Part shown: in pieces, positions 11,161-23,755 of the stretch | Numbering within the stretch: position 1 is the stretch's first letter | Layout of the letters: each line of letters opens with the position of its first letter | Made by a program: the position numbers and the translations under genes | The notes under the pieces: model-generated | Seen by the model: only the letters and a program-made list of their open reading frames with translations | Told to the model about the DNA's origin: nothing | Database searches by the model: none | Source of the DNA: Paramacrobiotus metropolitanus | Taxonomy: Eukaryota > Tardigrada > Eutardigrada > Parachela > Macrobiotidae | Direction: 5' to 3' | NCBI RefSeq assembly: GCF_019649055.1 | Contig: NW_026570335.1 | Coordinates: 310,001-374,000 of the forward strand | Length of the DNA stretch: 64,000 nucleotides

Positions 11161-12020
11161 GGAAAACACATTTGCAGGGAGAGGCGGGTGGACAAATATA
11201 ATATACTGCACTGCAAATTGCGCGAGCAGAAATAGCAGAAATGAACCGTCAATTTGCGCGAGATACACATCCAATGCCGAGGAATGTCTGTCGAATGCGC
11301 GTGCTTGCGTTCATGCGGTGCAGCAGGGGGCGTTACCCAAACAGGGTACAGTACTCACACACGACATTAATAACAAATAAATGTTATTTATTGAATATTT
11401 TCACTTCACGGAAAAACGCCTTACACACAGACGTACACGTATTTTTCTGTGTTTGTGCGGCGCAAAATTCTTTTATTGAGCAAACGTAAAGGAAGCAAAA
11501 AAATTGTTAAAGATGATATGGCCTGTAGTTACATTCGCATTTCCACAGAAATGATGTCGTGGCTAATAAACGTACGCGACGTTCATTGAGCTTGTAGGAT
11601 TGTAGGACAAACAGCGCAAAGGTTATGAAAAAAACTGCCGCGACATTTCAGTAGGCTATTGCATTCAATATGCAAATGCCGAACAGCAGAACAACCACGT
11701 TGGTACAATCGCGGTGACCCTGCTTTTTAATCACAATTATTGCACACATAACATAAGAAAACATACAAAATCAAACCGTTGTCGGACGAAAGGAAGGAGC
11801 ATTTATGCAAGGTAACTTAGAATCGACGCTAACATGCAAACATCCTACACCAGGTATAAAGAAATTCGTGGTACACTGGCAGTTGCTCGACTCGGCCTTC
11901 TGGTCTTTATGCTATGAAGTTTGGCAAGAACCGTGTGCCAACTTATTCAATAATATTTTTGACAAAGTTATGTAGGCATTCTGCAGCATTAAAGCAGCTA
12001 CAGAATTCTGAAATATCATA
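11161..12020. other. Intergenic, no supported gene
   Basis: Short open frames only, for example an 82-codon frame at 11241-11489 with no recognisable domain. No strong repeat or RNA gene was seen. Confidence 0.3.
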
Positions 12021-12036
12021 TTAATCTTTTTTGCAT

Positions 12037-12165
12037 AGTGTGCTTTTTTCACGGATGGACCAGAGTAGCCCGCCGAGTAGGCAACTGCCACCGGACTCCG
12101 GAGATGCTAAGGATGACTGGAGCATCTTCGTGGGAATCGTGATGCCCTTCCTCGAGCAGAGTGAT
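12037..12165 (+). other. Possible internal or first coding exon
   Basis: A good acceptor (TTAATCTTTTTTGCATAG) ends at about 12037. The open stretch that follows contains ATG at 12055 and encodes MDQSSPPSRQLPPDSGDAKD and further polar residues, ending at a GAT|GTAAAA donor (12165/12166). Composition and GC content are more coding-like than the flanks. No partner exon could be joined with confidence, and repeat R1 copy 2 begins shortly after. It may be a remnant. Confidence 0.25.
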
Positions 12166-12235
12166 GTAAAAATCTCGGTAATTAGCGTTTATGATTGGTC
12201 GAGGTACTTTACCGGGTAATTACTATGACTTATGT

Positions 12236-12490
12236 CTGTTAAAAACTTTTATGGCTGCACATTACTGTCAGAGAAAAAAAACTTCCAAATGGGAGCTAAC
12301 GCAAAAAAATTGGGTTAATACTGCATTTGAGTTCACCGTATTAGTTTTTAGATTTGCGGTTGTAGGACGGGAGTCACAGAGTGTGCTGCGCCACTACACT
12401 ACATTTGCATCTTGCCAAGATGATGAAAGCGTTCCCACTTTTTTCAAACTGAGCCACATGAAATGGGAAAGTAATAAGTTTTATTTTGCA
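12236..12490 (+). repeat. Interspersed repeat R1, copy 2
   Basis: Second copy of the family at 10790-11060 in the same orientation, with similar length and the same order of shared blocks. It carries a small deletion relative to copy 1 in the GGGTTAATA region. Confidence 0.6.
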
Positions 12491-15400
12491 AGGCGCGGAT
12501 GCTCGCCCGTTTACGAGCGTCGGGAATGCACGCGTATTTGTCAACAGATTCTAATGAAAATTCTGGAGATTCTGCAGATTTAAAAAATCAGTATCTGTAC
12601 TTGAATTTTTAACTCCTCCGCCTTCGCACGAGCAGTAAATGCCAAGCGCTGCAAAATGATAGGTGTACCGCAAACTGCTTCGTAAAAATTGTTCTGATTG
12701 TGAGTAAACAATAAACGGATATCAACACGGTTGAACAGGTACCTAGGTATATGCTCCAAAATGTTGATGGCAAGGTTGCGTTGTTGCTTATACCGGTAAC
12801 TACTACGTTCACTTTCACCAGAACAAAATGCGCAGTTGTTTGAAATAAAATGCCCCTCCCAAAATATACCGTTCGAAAAATAATGCCACCCCTCGAAATT
12901 GCGCCCCCTCCCCGAAATAAAAACGGGAATGAGTACAGAGCGCATCGCTTGCCAGTGGGCAAATGATCAGCTGCATTTGAACATGATTGATGTAGAAAAA
13001 AAACTGATAAGTGGCGCGCATAAAGACACTTAAGCTTTCGGTAACGGTTTCCTGAAATTTTTCTGCGATGCACTTATTCATAATACCAAACGAAATCTAG
13101 AAAAATTTATCGTGTAAAATCGTAGAAAAATGTATCGTGTAAAAATTTATCGTTCCGAGCCCCATGATTCAGATTCTCGAGGCATTTCTTCCCATGGAAA
13201 CTATTTTAAATTTTCTGAAAATAAACTGCTTTGGCACGGAATTTAATTTATCGGCTCTGTACCATGTTAATACATTGCACCTGGCAACTGTATTCTACTA
13301 ACCACTTCGTCCATCGAAAGGTCAGTTGTCAAAATACCACATGTGCGGCAACGTTTGGCCGCAGAACGAATTCCGGTTACAGAGCATCGCGCCTACGCGA
13401 TTCACCGGTCTACACAGAAGCACTGCAGCTCCTGTTTTTTTTTCGATACGGAAGTGCGCTGCATGTGAAAACTGATGTCACTGCTGGCTGCGGAACATGA
13501 AGATATTACCGTATATTAGCGATCCTCAGCTTTGAGTTCTGCCTGCTGCGTTCTTAAAGTACCGATGGTAAGCTACCGCAGTCGACTGCTGCTTTTTCAA
13601 GACAAATTTTCTCCTGAACGTTTTTGTGTGGGATCTACCTGCAACGCCAAAGAGAAAACTCTGTGGTCGGCAATGGTTACTACAAGGAAAAGGGGACAGT
13701 ACACTTTCGTTACGCATCAGGACAAGGAAGCATATTAAATGCCGGATGGCTGATAAGATTTTCGGTATGGGAGAGATGAACTTGTTACGGGCCTTTGTAT
13801 GACCACTGTGACCAGAAATCTAAGAAGCAAAATCAAACGCACAGAAATTAAAACTAAAAATTTACGATGTGGGTTGAGAAGGAGTAAAGCAACTATAAAA
13901 ATGTTAAGCTTCGGCAACCGAAGAAACACCTTAGAGGCACTAAACAATCTCAGCAAAATAAAAATGTAAGAAGCCCGATTGTGTGCAATGTTGTAACGGT
14001 GTATCGAGTAGGTCCAAGAAAATTGCGGTCGAATGAAGCTACCAAACACCGACCACTTTGGAAGTACTGATGAAAAATTTTACCCAGAATGACAGTTATT
14101 TGCAAAACAATTGCGTTTAAAGTAATTAGGGAAATTACAGATACCGAAACGGTAGAGATAAAAACTTTTTCAGCGCCATTTGCATTGCGGTGATGGGGAT
14201 ACTGCCGGTGTGCGAGTATAGTGCACTAGTGTGAATCGTAGTGTACTGGCTGCTCTCTAGGTTACCTCGGAGCGACTGAGTCAGGCCGGTTATTCTGGAA
14301 AAAACAGCGAAAAGTGAAAAATTTAGCATTTATTTTTTTGTCCGTATTTTAACTTAATTTGGCGTTTATTTTTTCCTCGTTCAACCCTGAACACGTAAAC
14401 ATGTGCAGTCTACAGATATCACCAACGCAGATGGATCAGATTAAGCATTTACGACGAGATATGTGGTAAACGCGCCAAACGCTATGGAGCTGGTATACTC
14501 ACATACCTACATATAAATTTGATTATTTTTCCTGCAGCATGTGTTTTTATACCTTCGGTGCTTATGATTTTAATTCGTTAATTTACTTTTGCCTGCGGTG
14601 TGTTATTTGTACGCATGTTCATCGCGAAACCGTTTGCGAAACGACTGTTTCGAGTGTATTACAGAGTAGATGTGACAAAAAATATTCTTGTCCTAAAGTT
14701 AGTGCGCCATGGTAAATTAATCAGTACTGTAGTTTAATTTCATATACAGCACAGTATGTATCCGCGTACCGGCGTACAGATACAGAGTACATGCTATCTA
14801 CCTGCCGCGCTGGGCCTAAGGCTGTCAGAAGAAGTTTTTGGTTTGAGACGCAAATGTCCACGAAAGATTACGTTGTGGATCGCCGGAAACGGCGAAAGCC
14901 AACGCCACCGTCCGTGCCAGAATTCCTTGAACTGAGATGTCTGCACGGCGTTATTCTTCATTGAGATTGCGATAGCTTCCTTAATGCAAAGCATAGTAAA
15001 ACGGCTCTACAGGCTCTCAAATCCCCTTGGGAAAAACTGATCACGCCGGTCAATCCCTTGAAAAAACTGGCTGACGACATAAGAAATTGTGCCAGCCAGA
15101 TATTTTCACAAGTTTTCATAATTATCTCAATTAATTATGTAAAGCTGGGATGCAGCCTGCGTTAGATGCTTCATAGAGTAAAAACAAACTGATTTCGTTT
15201 TATGACTGCTGACTCTGAGGAAGTTATGTTAAGACAACCCGGCTTAACAGTTACGCAGATGTAGGACTCTGTACAGGTACCGACGCAGAGTTAGAGACTG
15301 GATGGAGTCGGAATTTGTCCAGGAACGGATCATGTTAAAAAAATTTCTACGACAGCATTTCTGTCCGCGCTTTATACCCAGTTACGCAACTGCAACGCTC

Positions 15401-16164
15401 TAGGCTGGCACAGTGGACTGATACCGTGGATGTTTTTTGTAAATGATCCTTTTTTGCTCAATGCAGAAGTGATGATTCTGTATTTACAATTTCAGATGTG
15501 CTTTCCGGCGAAGGCGACATTTATGCCTGGCTGTGAATGAGAGACTACGGCGAACGCGAAAAAGCCGCAATGACTGCAACACCACCACAACTTCCGCCGG
15601 AAAACGCGGTGATTTATTTTTATTAACCGAGACACTCCGGTTTGACGGGCGAGGAACTATGGGTTGAAGCACCCACCGGTATCGCCGCTCGCCAACGTCG
15701 TTCCGGAGGATCAGCCGCTGTGGATTACCAACTGGAGGTTTCTTACTGTCTGCGCATTATGGTTCAGCTTCACTGAGTGACTAATAATGACCCTAATGAC
15801 AGAGGCTGTATACAGGGGCTTATTCTGAACACGGCCGGCGGTTCGGGGGCTATCATATTATGCATCAGTCTGTGCATATGTTAGTGACATAGAGTACCCG
15901 AACCGCCATAAAACAAGTAAAGTTCCGCAGGCGCAGGCCATGTAGTCTACACGTAGAAATCTACATAAAAAAGGACTCGATTACTTACCCGTTGTGGTTT
16001 TCTGTTTTTCTGGTTTACTGGTTTTCTACTCAGCCGTCGGAGAAAGGTCAGATGCTTCAGCATACCGAGTATATCACTGTATTCTCGTTCGCGCACTCTG
16101 TGTGTTGATATATCATATACCATCTGATTCTCCCTGACCAGCTCTCAGAAAACCAGCGTACAAG
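12491..16164. other. Intergenic, no supported gene
   Basis: Several open frames of 60-154 codons occur on both strands (for example 12609-13073 and 13735-14049). They overlap one another, have no recognisable domains and are not bounded by convincing splice sites. One ACTACGAT-type dispersed motif lies at 14233-14252 on the minus strand. Nothing firm can be annotated. Confidence 0.3.
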
Positions 16165-16340
16165 GTGAGGAAAGAGCGGCTGATATGAAGCGACCAAGTC
16201 TTTTCAAAGATTTTCTACAATTTGCGCCGTATTGCAGTGGACCTTACTTACTACGTAGCCGGGGCTCGATTCCCTGATCGTTGCATTTTCCGAGAGCTCT
16301 CCATTTTCCGGATGGCGCTTGGGCCAGTTATATTAGCTTT
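16165..16340 (+). repeat. tRNA-derived SINE-like repeat, copy B
   Basis: Homologous to the complement of 3260-3488. It has the same leader (GAGCGGCTGATATGAAGCGA, then AAGTCTTTTCAAAGATTTT), a decayed A box (TATTGCAGTGG), CTACGTAGCCGGGGCTCGATTCC with one change in the B box, and a tail with TTTTCCGGATGGCGCTTGG. It is degenerate and probably transcriptionally dead. Confidence 0.55.
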
Positions 16341-18879
16341 ACGGTAAATTCAGACCGGTTCCGGGACTATGTATATATGAAATAAACAGATCTGCTTGCA
16401 TTTGTAATGCCCAGAAGATCTAAAATGACATTATGAAAATTTGCAAGGTATTTTGAAGTACAGCATATTCACGCCAATGTCACACACAGTTACAGTCAAC
16501 TATGACTGGTTGTTCAGAAATAATCTGATATCAAATGCAGAATTAACGTACTTCAGTAGTGCACTCATTAGTTAGAAACCTCTCCAACTGGACAATGCAC
16601 GTCGTGTAACTGCTAACGGCTTATTACACTGTGGGCAACCAAATGGAGCCTCAGCATACCTTAGCTGTGGTTATGCTGTGTACGGTCTTTTTGCAGGAGA
16701 CTGAAGTTAATTCGTACATTAACTATTCAGCCAAAAAACGTACAAGTGCCGAAATTTGGAAATGCAGACTGGACGTTTGCAATTAAAAAACTGCGAGAAA
16801 CATTTGGATCATACTCTTATGCCCTAATACGAATGTGTGTCCATAGTAAAATCAATCAGTTTTTTTTATAGAAAAAGTACTATGCATTAATTAATAAATT
16901 CATAAGTGGTTATTCGCCCGACTTTCCCATTTCACGATATTTTCAAAAGCCGTTGTTTTACGACTCACGCACGTATCAACCAAATTTAGCGAGCTTGAAG
17001 TTTGAAGTATACGTTTCTGGACGAGAAGGACGGATTATACTGATATACAAAAGCATTATCCCAGTTGTTTTCGGGATATCGGTCAAATTTGGATGGTGAC
17101 TTTGCAGAAACGGGAAAAATTATTAGTGAAACGCTGTAACATTCTCTTTTCAAAATGGCTGGGAGCCTCGACGCATCTCCCTATCGCACAAACGGAAAGT
17201 CCGGATTATTTACCGGTTTATTCCGGTTTCCATATTCATTGATATAGCGTATATATGTACCGCATCGTACTGCAAAGACTCCTCCGGACCAAAGTGTGAA
17301 ATCAGTTAGCGTCATGGAATTTAAAATCAAAAACATGATAATACACAACGCATATTTGCCCCATTTTTTCGTTGCACTGTTACAGTCAAGAAAACAGAGG
17401 AAGCCCAACGCGGTTGTATTATTCAGTTAATCAGCAGCGTCCAATTTGCGAACGCCCCAAACCCTCGTCTCGTAACATTTTGAGTAATAACAAATCGAGA
17501 CCAAGAGCAGTCGATACTGTTTCCAACAGCAGGGAACAGATCCCATTTCCACGAACGGCAACTGTACACTGCTCGCATAGTGAATCTCGATACCGGAAAT
17601 TCACACTACTGAAACTACGCACTAACAGGAAATATGGCGATCTGAGATTCTGCTGAAGGTTAATCGGACCGCCCAGACCGGATGCGGCCCGCACGATAAC
17701 GGAATTCGGCCTGATGATACGACAGGAAACCGGCGAAAAACGAGCCACGGGATATCTTCGCTAGCGGATCAGCATCGAAATCCAACGAGGAAATGCGGCA
17801 TTGATCTTGGAGACATCACCGATAGGAGCAAATTTAGACAAATGTTCTGTGATTAGGCAGCCTCTGTCCGCGATTGATGCTCAACGTGATCGTTTCTGAA
17901 GTTATTATGATCCAACAGATCCAGAATGGGTGGCCGTGAAAAAAATTTATTGAAAAAAGAAAGAAGAAATGATAAGTTTAATGGGTTGTGCAACTGAAAT
18001 CTGGGTTGAAAAAATGCTGCTTTATATCAGTTTTTTCTACTCGTATTTGACGTGTTCCGATTTCACTTGATCTCTGACTCTGCATTCGTATCTACGCTAT
18101 ATATTAAAGTAATTGTTAAATCAGGGCGTTTTAAATATTACATGACAAAAATCATAATTATTACTTAAAGGTGTCGAAAATGATTCACGCTGTAATTGAT
18201 AAAATCCAGCAAAAAGAATCGCAGAGGTGCATTATTTTAAAATATTATAGCTAAGTACAGAAGGCGTCACGAAGCGGGTTCAAGTACCACTGCCCTACAA
18301 AATCTCTGTATCACAGAATAGTACTCGGGCATTTTACACGGATCCGCGATTCCTTTAATGAAATTGTCGAAATAATCAAATTTCCGGTGAGTGTGATACC
18401 ACCAGACCTGGATAGTGAACGCTAGCATTTTGCACTGGCCTTGTGCAGTTGTGCTTAGTGCTTACCGACGTGTTATCAAATCTCGTTACTTCAAACCGCA
18501 GTTAAATTCCCAGCTATCATATTTCCGTGAAATTACTCAGTACGTCATTATAATTATGTAAAACCGTTTTACTATAAAATACTGCTGGGAATTTTTGGGA
18601 AAAGAGAGCCGGATCCCTCTTGAAATTCACAAAATGGAGGACAAGAAAATGTAAAACCACTATTAATGAAGCAGACGAACGAAATGTAAAAAAAGATAAA
18701 ATTCCAATAAAAACGGTTTTTAGTATCCGAAAACGAGCCAGTACTGCGTAAAAAAAAGCCGTACAAGAACTTTTATTGAGGCTCTTTATTATTTGTTGTT
18801 ATTCGCGCGTTTTCCTTTGTCCGTCCAGTGGGCGGTTTTCCCTGTGAAATAGTTGCTATAGGATGCCGAAGTCCTCACA
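16341..18879. other. Intergenic, no supported gene
   Basis: AT-rich sequence. Overlapping opposite-strand frames at 17372-17656 and 17431-17748 have no domain and probably arise by chance. No RNA gene or clear repeat was found. Confidence 0.3.
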
Positions 18880-19335
18880 TTCTATATTCCAAAAAAGTGT
18901 TTTATTCAGTGGCTTAACGAAGCAATTTTCAGTCAATTAACGAAGCAAAAAGAAAATGAAAAAAGCAATAGAAGTATAAGGAATGGCAAAATTAGATTTA
19001 TTTAGATGGGGCAAACAAATGTACCTAACAGAATCAAACAAAAAGAAGAAAAATGCGTGAAACGTATAAGTGTTTGCGCATGACGCAGATCGATGACCAG
19101 ATACGCGACAGCCGACCGGGCCGAACCGGCATCTGCAGGAAAGTCAATGTGGCACGCCGATCGCCGCTGACGTGGAACCACTACTTCCGCTTCGTGCCAG
19201 CGTCTGAATCAGGCATGCATCCAGGCAGTTAAAAATAACAGAAATGAATTCTTACGGATAACCACCAACTTGTCGCTCAATGGTCACGCAGCGGTCGCAG
19301 CCGATAGCGTTGGTGTCTATGTGATGTGTACTTGG
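18880..19335 (+). repeat. Interspersed repeat R2, copy 1
   Basis: Matches the reverse complement of about 60195-60650. Shared blocks, in order, are a TTAACGAAGC / TCAATTAACGAAGC region, AATAGAAGTATAAGGAAT, AGGTACATT-type sequence (seen here as complement), GATCGATGACCAGAT, GCCGACCGGGCCGAAC, CGCCGATCGCCGCTGACGTG, GGATAACCACCAAC and GTTGGTGTCTATGTG. No ORF is evident. It could be a long SINE or a LINE UTR fragment. Confidence 0.65.
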
Positions 19336-19379
19336 TAGTTCAATCGCGAATAGGTAAGAAAAATTAAAATTCGTACGTA

Positions 19380-19509
19380 TCTGTCCACCACACGTCCACT
19401 GTCCATGTCCTTATTCATCCAGTGTCCGTCCTCCATTTTGTCCTCGTCCCCGTCCATCCAGCGTCCGTCCTGTCCAGCCGTCCGTCCGTCCACGTCCGTC
19501 CATGTCCGC
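19380..19509 (+). repeat. GTCC-rich low-complexity tract
   Basis: Degenerate reiteration of CCGTCC and CATGTCC words, about 130 bp, strongly pyrimidine-rich on the plus strand. It directly follows repeat R2 copy 1. Confidence 0.7.
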
Positions 19510-21750
19510 GAATTAGGAATACCCTGCTGACCAACCGTATGAGACTTCGATAAACATGAATATCAATTCCCTAAATCTTCATGCCATGTGTATTTAGTTT
19601 CACTGATCATTGTGCTGCGCTTCAGTTTTAAGATCGTGACACTATCATGCTCGAAAATTATATACCGTACTCAAAACATTTATGTTATAGTTTTTGTTGT
19701 ATGTGGTACATACAATAAAACGCTCAGGTCCGCGTTACGGAAGAGGTAAAACATTTAATTTACGTGAGCTTTTGCAAATAAAACTTTTACAAATAAAACT
19801 TTCACAAATAAATTTCAAACTATGATAAAAGAAATTTATTCAAGAATGCAGCCGCAGTTGTCCCTTGTGTACATAATGTCGCGTTAGCCACCGTTGCGCT
19901 GCCCTTATGTGGCGTCGTGTGAAGAACGCTTTACCAACGGTACATGAAGTTCGCTGAATTAATCCTGTTTGTCGAGCGTGCCCGGTTTGCAGTGAAACTG
20001 CTTCAGATCTTCAGATGCGCCTCAACATTAGTTTGACATTATCGCGGCTTACACTGTAACCGCATCCACGGGCGGCCACGGCTGACGAGTAAAGTTTGGT
20101 ACCCTCAGATGGAATACCGTTAGGAGTGCATACTTCTGTGCATTGTCTGAAGCTGTTTGCAGTTATTGATTGTCTTGTCGCGTTGATAACTAAATACAAG
20201 GAAGGCTCTCGATAATCCACTTGCCGAAAGCGCCACTTGCTGATCTCCTGAGCAGATGACTATCTTCCGACATTTTGGATACATCATGACACTTTTTTCT
20301 GGGGCAGCAGATTGCCGCTATTACCGAATGCACGGTTGCTTTTCGACAAAGACCTGACCTCGAACAATTTTGGCATATTATCGATTGCGGCCGCTATGGC
20401 AGAGTGCGCGGTTCTGGGACGGATTCGCCTCTTCCCCGTATACTTTGCTTTTTGCTGGGATGCCTGACAATCCACTGCTAATCCCGAGTTAAGCACCTGC
20501 TGGTGGTCTCCATTTTAAATATGCTACGGGCGAAAATGACTCGAATTGATCCGGAACAGGCCACTCGGCACTCGCAGAACGAACGCTGCTCCGTTAAGTT
20601 TGCCATGCCGGTTTTCTTTTTCATCTTTGGCTGTTGCCACATTATACGCTAAATAATTGGAAAAATATTGTAACGGCTTTATTTTGTTGTGAGTCACCCT
20701 CCAGGCGAAATAAACTCAAGTTTGGAGAATTCTACTTTGGGGAAGCCATTGCACTACGATACTGCTGCATTGCCCTAGAAGGGCAAAATGTCGAAACCAA
20801 ATTACTGTTCCTCGTAAAGTTGGCACCTGGATTTCTGTTTGTTTTATTTCCACGGTGTGTGCGGCAATAGTGACTGTTTTTCTGATTTCCCGATATTGGA
20901 GACAGCATTCCGCGATGAAAAGGAACTGATTTTATGTGCTTTGCTTATTAAACTACAACCGCACTATTTTCATAGATGTCTAGCTTGCAGTATTTAAAGT
21001 AACATGATTTGCAGTCACTCGCAGTTTGTCGGAAATGCTATCCGAGTGAAGATTTAACGCTGTAAATAGAGTCATGATTTGCTGGTGCCGTTAAACGGTC
21101 ATACAGATGACACAGGTTATGCGCGCCGAATACTACTGAGTTAGCAGCCGGTGTAACAATTGGTACCGGTTGCGGAAGAAAGATAACGCCCAGTGGACGG
21201 TCAAGGCTGTCAGATGCTCGTATAAATATTTGGGATAGCGCTCGTGGATTCCATTTGAAAATCTGTCGAGACCCCTAAGTTATCAGCACGACACTATCGG
21301 TCGCGCCTGAATCAAGCTCCTTCCCGGTTTATATACTGTACTCCCCGCTGCAACCGTGATTTTAGACCATTACGTCAGGACGCCCGGTTTAAATCACATT
21401 TTAGCAGGCCATGGAAACTGCAATGTCCACAATACGTATGCGAATCTTAGAACAAGGGTTTCGAATCACCAGGCCCAAGATTAAGGAAACCGAATTTAAA
21501 ATTCGAGCATAAGTAAAACCGAATTTAAGGTGATGAAATAACAGCTTATGGTCCCTTTGCTAAAAAAATTTTTACCGACCGCAGAAAGTATTAGCGTTTT
21601 AAAGCATAAGCCTTCCGTATTCGAAAATCAGAAGTGGCTCAATCTGTACCAAGTTCAGTTTAAACCGTCACTGTCTCGTTGCGGACCAAAATCCGCAACG
21701 ACCGCAACAGCAATATAATATGTACGCAAATAGCACGTCAAACCTTGCTG
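19510..21750. other. Intergenic, no supported gene
   Basis: Minus-strand frames of 69-70 codons (20011-20220, 20284-20496) and a plus-strand frame (20634-20870) lack domains. One dispersed ACTACGATA motif is at 20743-20765. AAATAAAACTTT occurs in a short tandem cluster near 19775-19815. Confidence 0.3.
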
Positions 21751-22057
21751 CCGCAACACGGCTTATAAGCCGCAACATGCAGCAACGGGCCGCAACCAGT
21801 GCCAGCGTCAGCGCTGAAACAGGCTGCCGCAACGCCGCAACAGCCGCAACACGGCTTATAAGCCGCAACATGCAGCAACGGGCCGCAACCAGTGCCAGCG
21901 TCAGCGCTGAAACAGGCTGCCGCAACGCCGCAACAGCCGCAACACGGCTTATAAGCCGCAACATGCAGCAACGGGCCGCAACCAGTGCCAGCGTCAGCGC
22001 TGAAACAGGCTGCCGCAACGCCGCAACAGCCGCAACACGGCTTATAAGCCGCAACAT
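21751..22057. repeat. 93-bp tandem repeat, about 3.3 copies
   Basis: The unit recurs exactly every 93 bp (CGGCTTATAAGCCG at 21759, 21852, 21945 and 22038) with almost no divergence. The GC-rich unit contains that 14-bp perfect palindrome and many GCCGCAAC words. Because 93 is a multiple of 3 and the unit lacks stops in several frames, long open frames appear on both strands with 31-residue periodicity. I see no start, splice or domain evidence for translation. Confidence 0.9.
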
Positions 22058-23755
22058 ACATACAGTTAGATACAGTAGTTTTCATTGGCGCTTTTCTCTG
22101 TTTCTCCAATGCTCACTGGTCTATTTACTGTGGGCTGTGAAATCGTCGGTGGCGCCGCCTACGATAGGCCAAACTGTCTCCGGTGGGCGGAGCTACAGCT
22201 CTATGCACACTGCAGCCGTTGAAACTTAGCCAGGTTTAAATGCAAATCATTCCGTTCATTCTGAAGTTTAACCTACTTTATAAGTTTATAACTTGGACTT
22301 GTATAATAAAGGTTTACTGAAGAATTTCTGGCAAAATCCTGGTTCTCACTGACAGTGATTTTGTCGAAAAGAGGGAAAATCAAAGCAGAAGCAAGACGGT
22401 GTGCAAAGCTGCAGCCCTGGCTGCTCTAAAGGCAACGCATGTCACACAGGTAGCGCTCCACTAGCCATCGGCTCACCATAATTTTTTGACCGCTTCCACT
22501 TTGTTTTTTAGTGCTGTATAGTACACAAACAATGCAGAATAACATTGTTTATGGTATAAGCTATCCATATTCGGTAGAAATGGCAAGCCGATCATTTTGA
22601 GAAAACGCTGTTATTTCATCACTTTAAATATGTGAGGTACGTTGTTACTGAAAATTTGCCTGCTTTATTGCTTTTTATCGGTACTAATTACGATCAGAAA
22701 ATCCAGTTATGACGATCAGAATAATACTCGATCGAACCTGCTAGATAAGCTCTTCTTAGCGTACAATCAAGACGAGCCGATACGCGCTTAATAATTAGAC
22801 GGCTTCGTTGGGTGTAACGGTGAGATAAAAGCATTCTCCAGCAAGAAACCAAGAATGTAGCTGATTTTTATCATCCGATGGGCATGCAAGATGAACGATT
22901 CTGCAATAAAAATTTAATTACTTAAGCGTACAATCCTTTTCAAAGTTTTTAGGAAACATCGCTTTTTACACAACATAAACCGACCGATTTCGTTTCTTGA
23001 GTTTTTGAGTTGAGGTGTGTAGGCATGAAATGTAGTGTTGTGGCTATCAGGATGGAGGTTAAGGCAGTCGGTACTTACATATGCCGGTGTACAGCACTTG
23101 GTAAAATTTAACGGATGATTATTTTATCATTATCTGGTAGAATTTTCTATTATCCTTTGCAAAGCTTGAACTTGGGAATTTATAAGTTGATTCTTCCAGC
23201 AGGCTAAGCGTTTTTCCTGTACTGTCCATTATTTTTAAAAAACGTGTGCACAACAACTGCAGATGCTAGTGCAGAGCCGCCTTGGCAAAGCATGCAAGTA
23301 CTAACCATACTGTTACCAGCTCGTAGTTGTTGTGGTGGATAAAAGATGCAAAGCTACTGAACAACAAAGTCATACTGCAACCTGCAGTTCAGTTAAATCA
23401 TTCAGCCCTACGACCCATCTTTCGTTCGGAATACAGTAGGGTGCCGCTGCGCGCGTAGCGTATAAGGCGCGGGAATTACAGTGAAGCAAACGGAAATTAT
23501 TCTATAGTAATTACGATCAAGGATTTACCGTCTGAATGTTCCGCGGCAGAGTGTCTTAACGACGAAACATCGCGCGTCGAGTCCGCATGCGGCGAAATGT
23601 AGCACTTCCAGTTGTCCGGATGCGAAATAAACATAAACAATGAATTGTATTTCATTTAAATCTAGAAAATTACTGCATTCGAAAACTTACGGTAGCGTGT
23701 TGTGACGGGCCAGTGGTGAGTGGTGTACAGTACTTTACGGCAACGGCGCGTCACT
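22058..23755. other. Intergenic, no supported gene
   Basis: AT-rich spacer between the 93-bp repeat and the 1,339-bp duplication. No domain, RNA gene or further repeat was recognised. Confidence 0.3.

Noticed and set aside
12580-13081. Overlapping minus-strand ORFs up to 154 codons
   Set aside because: Three overlapping frames, no domain and no splice support; most likely chance.
21751-22057. CRISPR array
   Set aside because: The repeats are contiguous 93-bp units without unique spacers, in a eukaryotic context.
21668-22229. Long ORFs of 123-169 codons on both strands with 31-residue repeats
   Set aside because: They arise because the 93-bp repeat is a multiple of three and lacks stops. 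No domain, start context or splice signals support translation.
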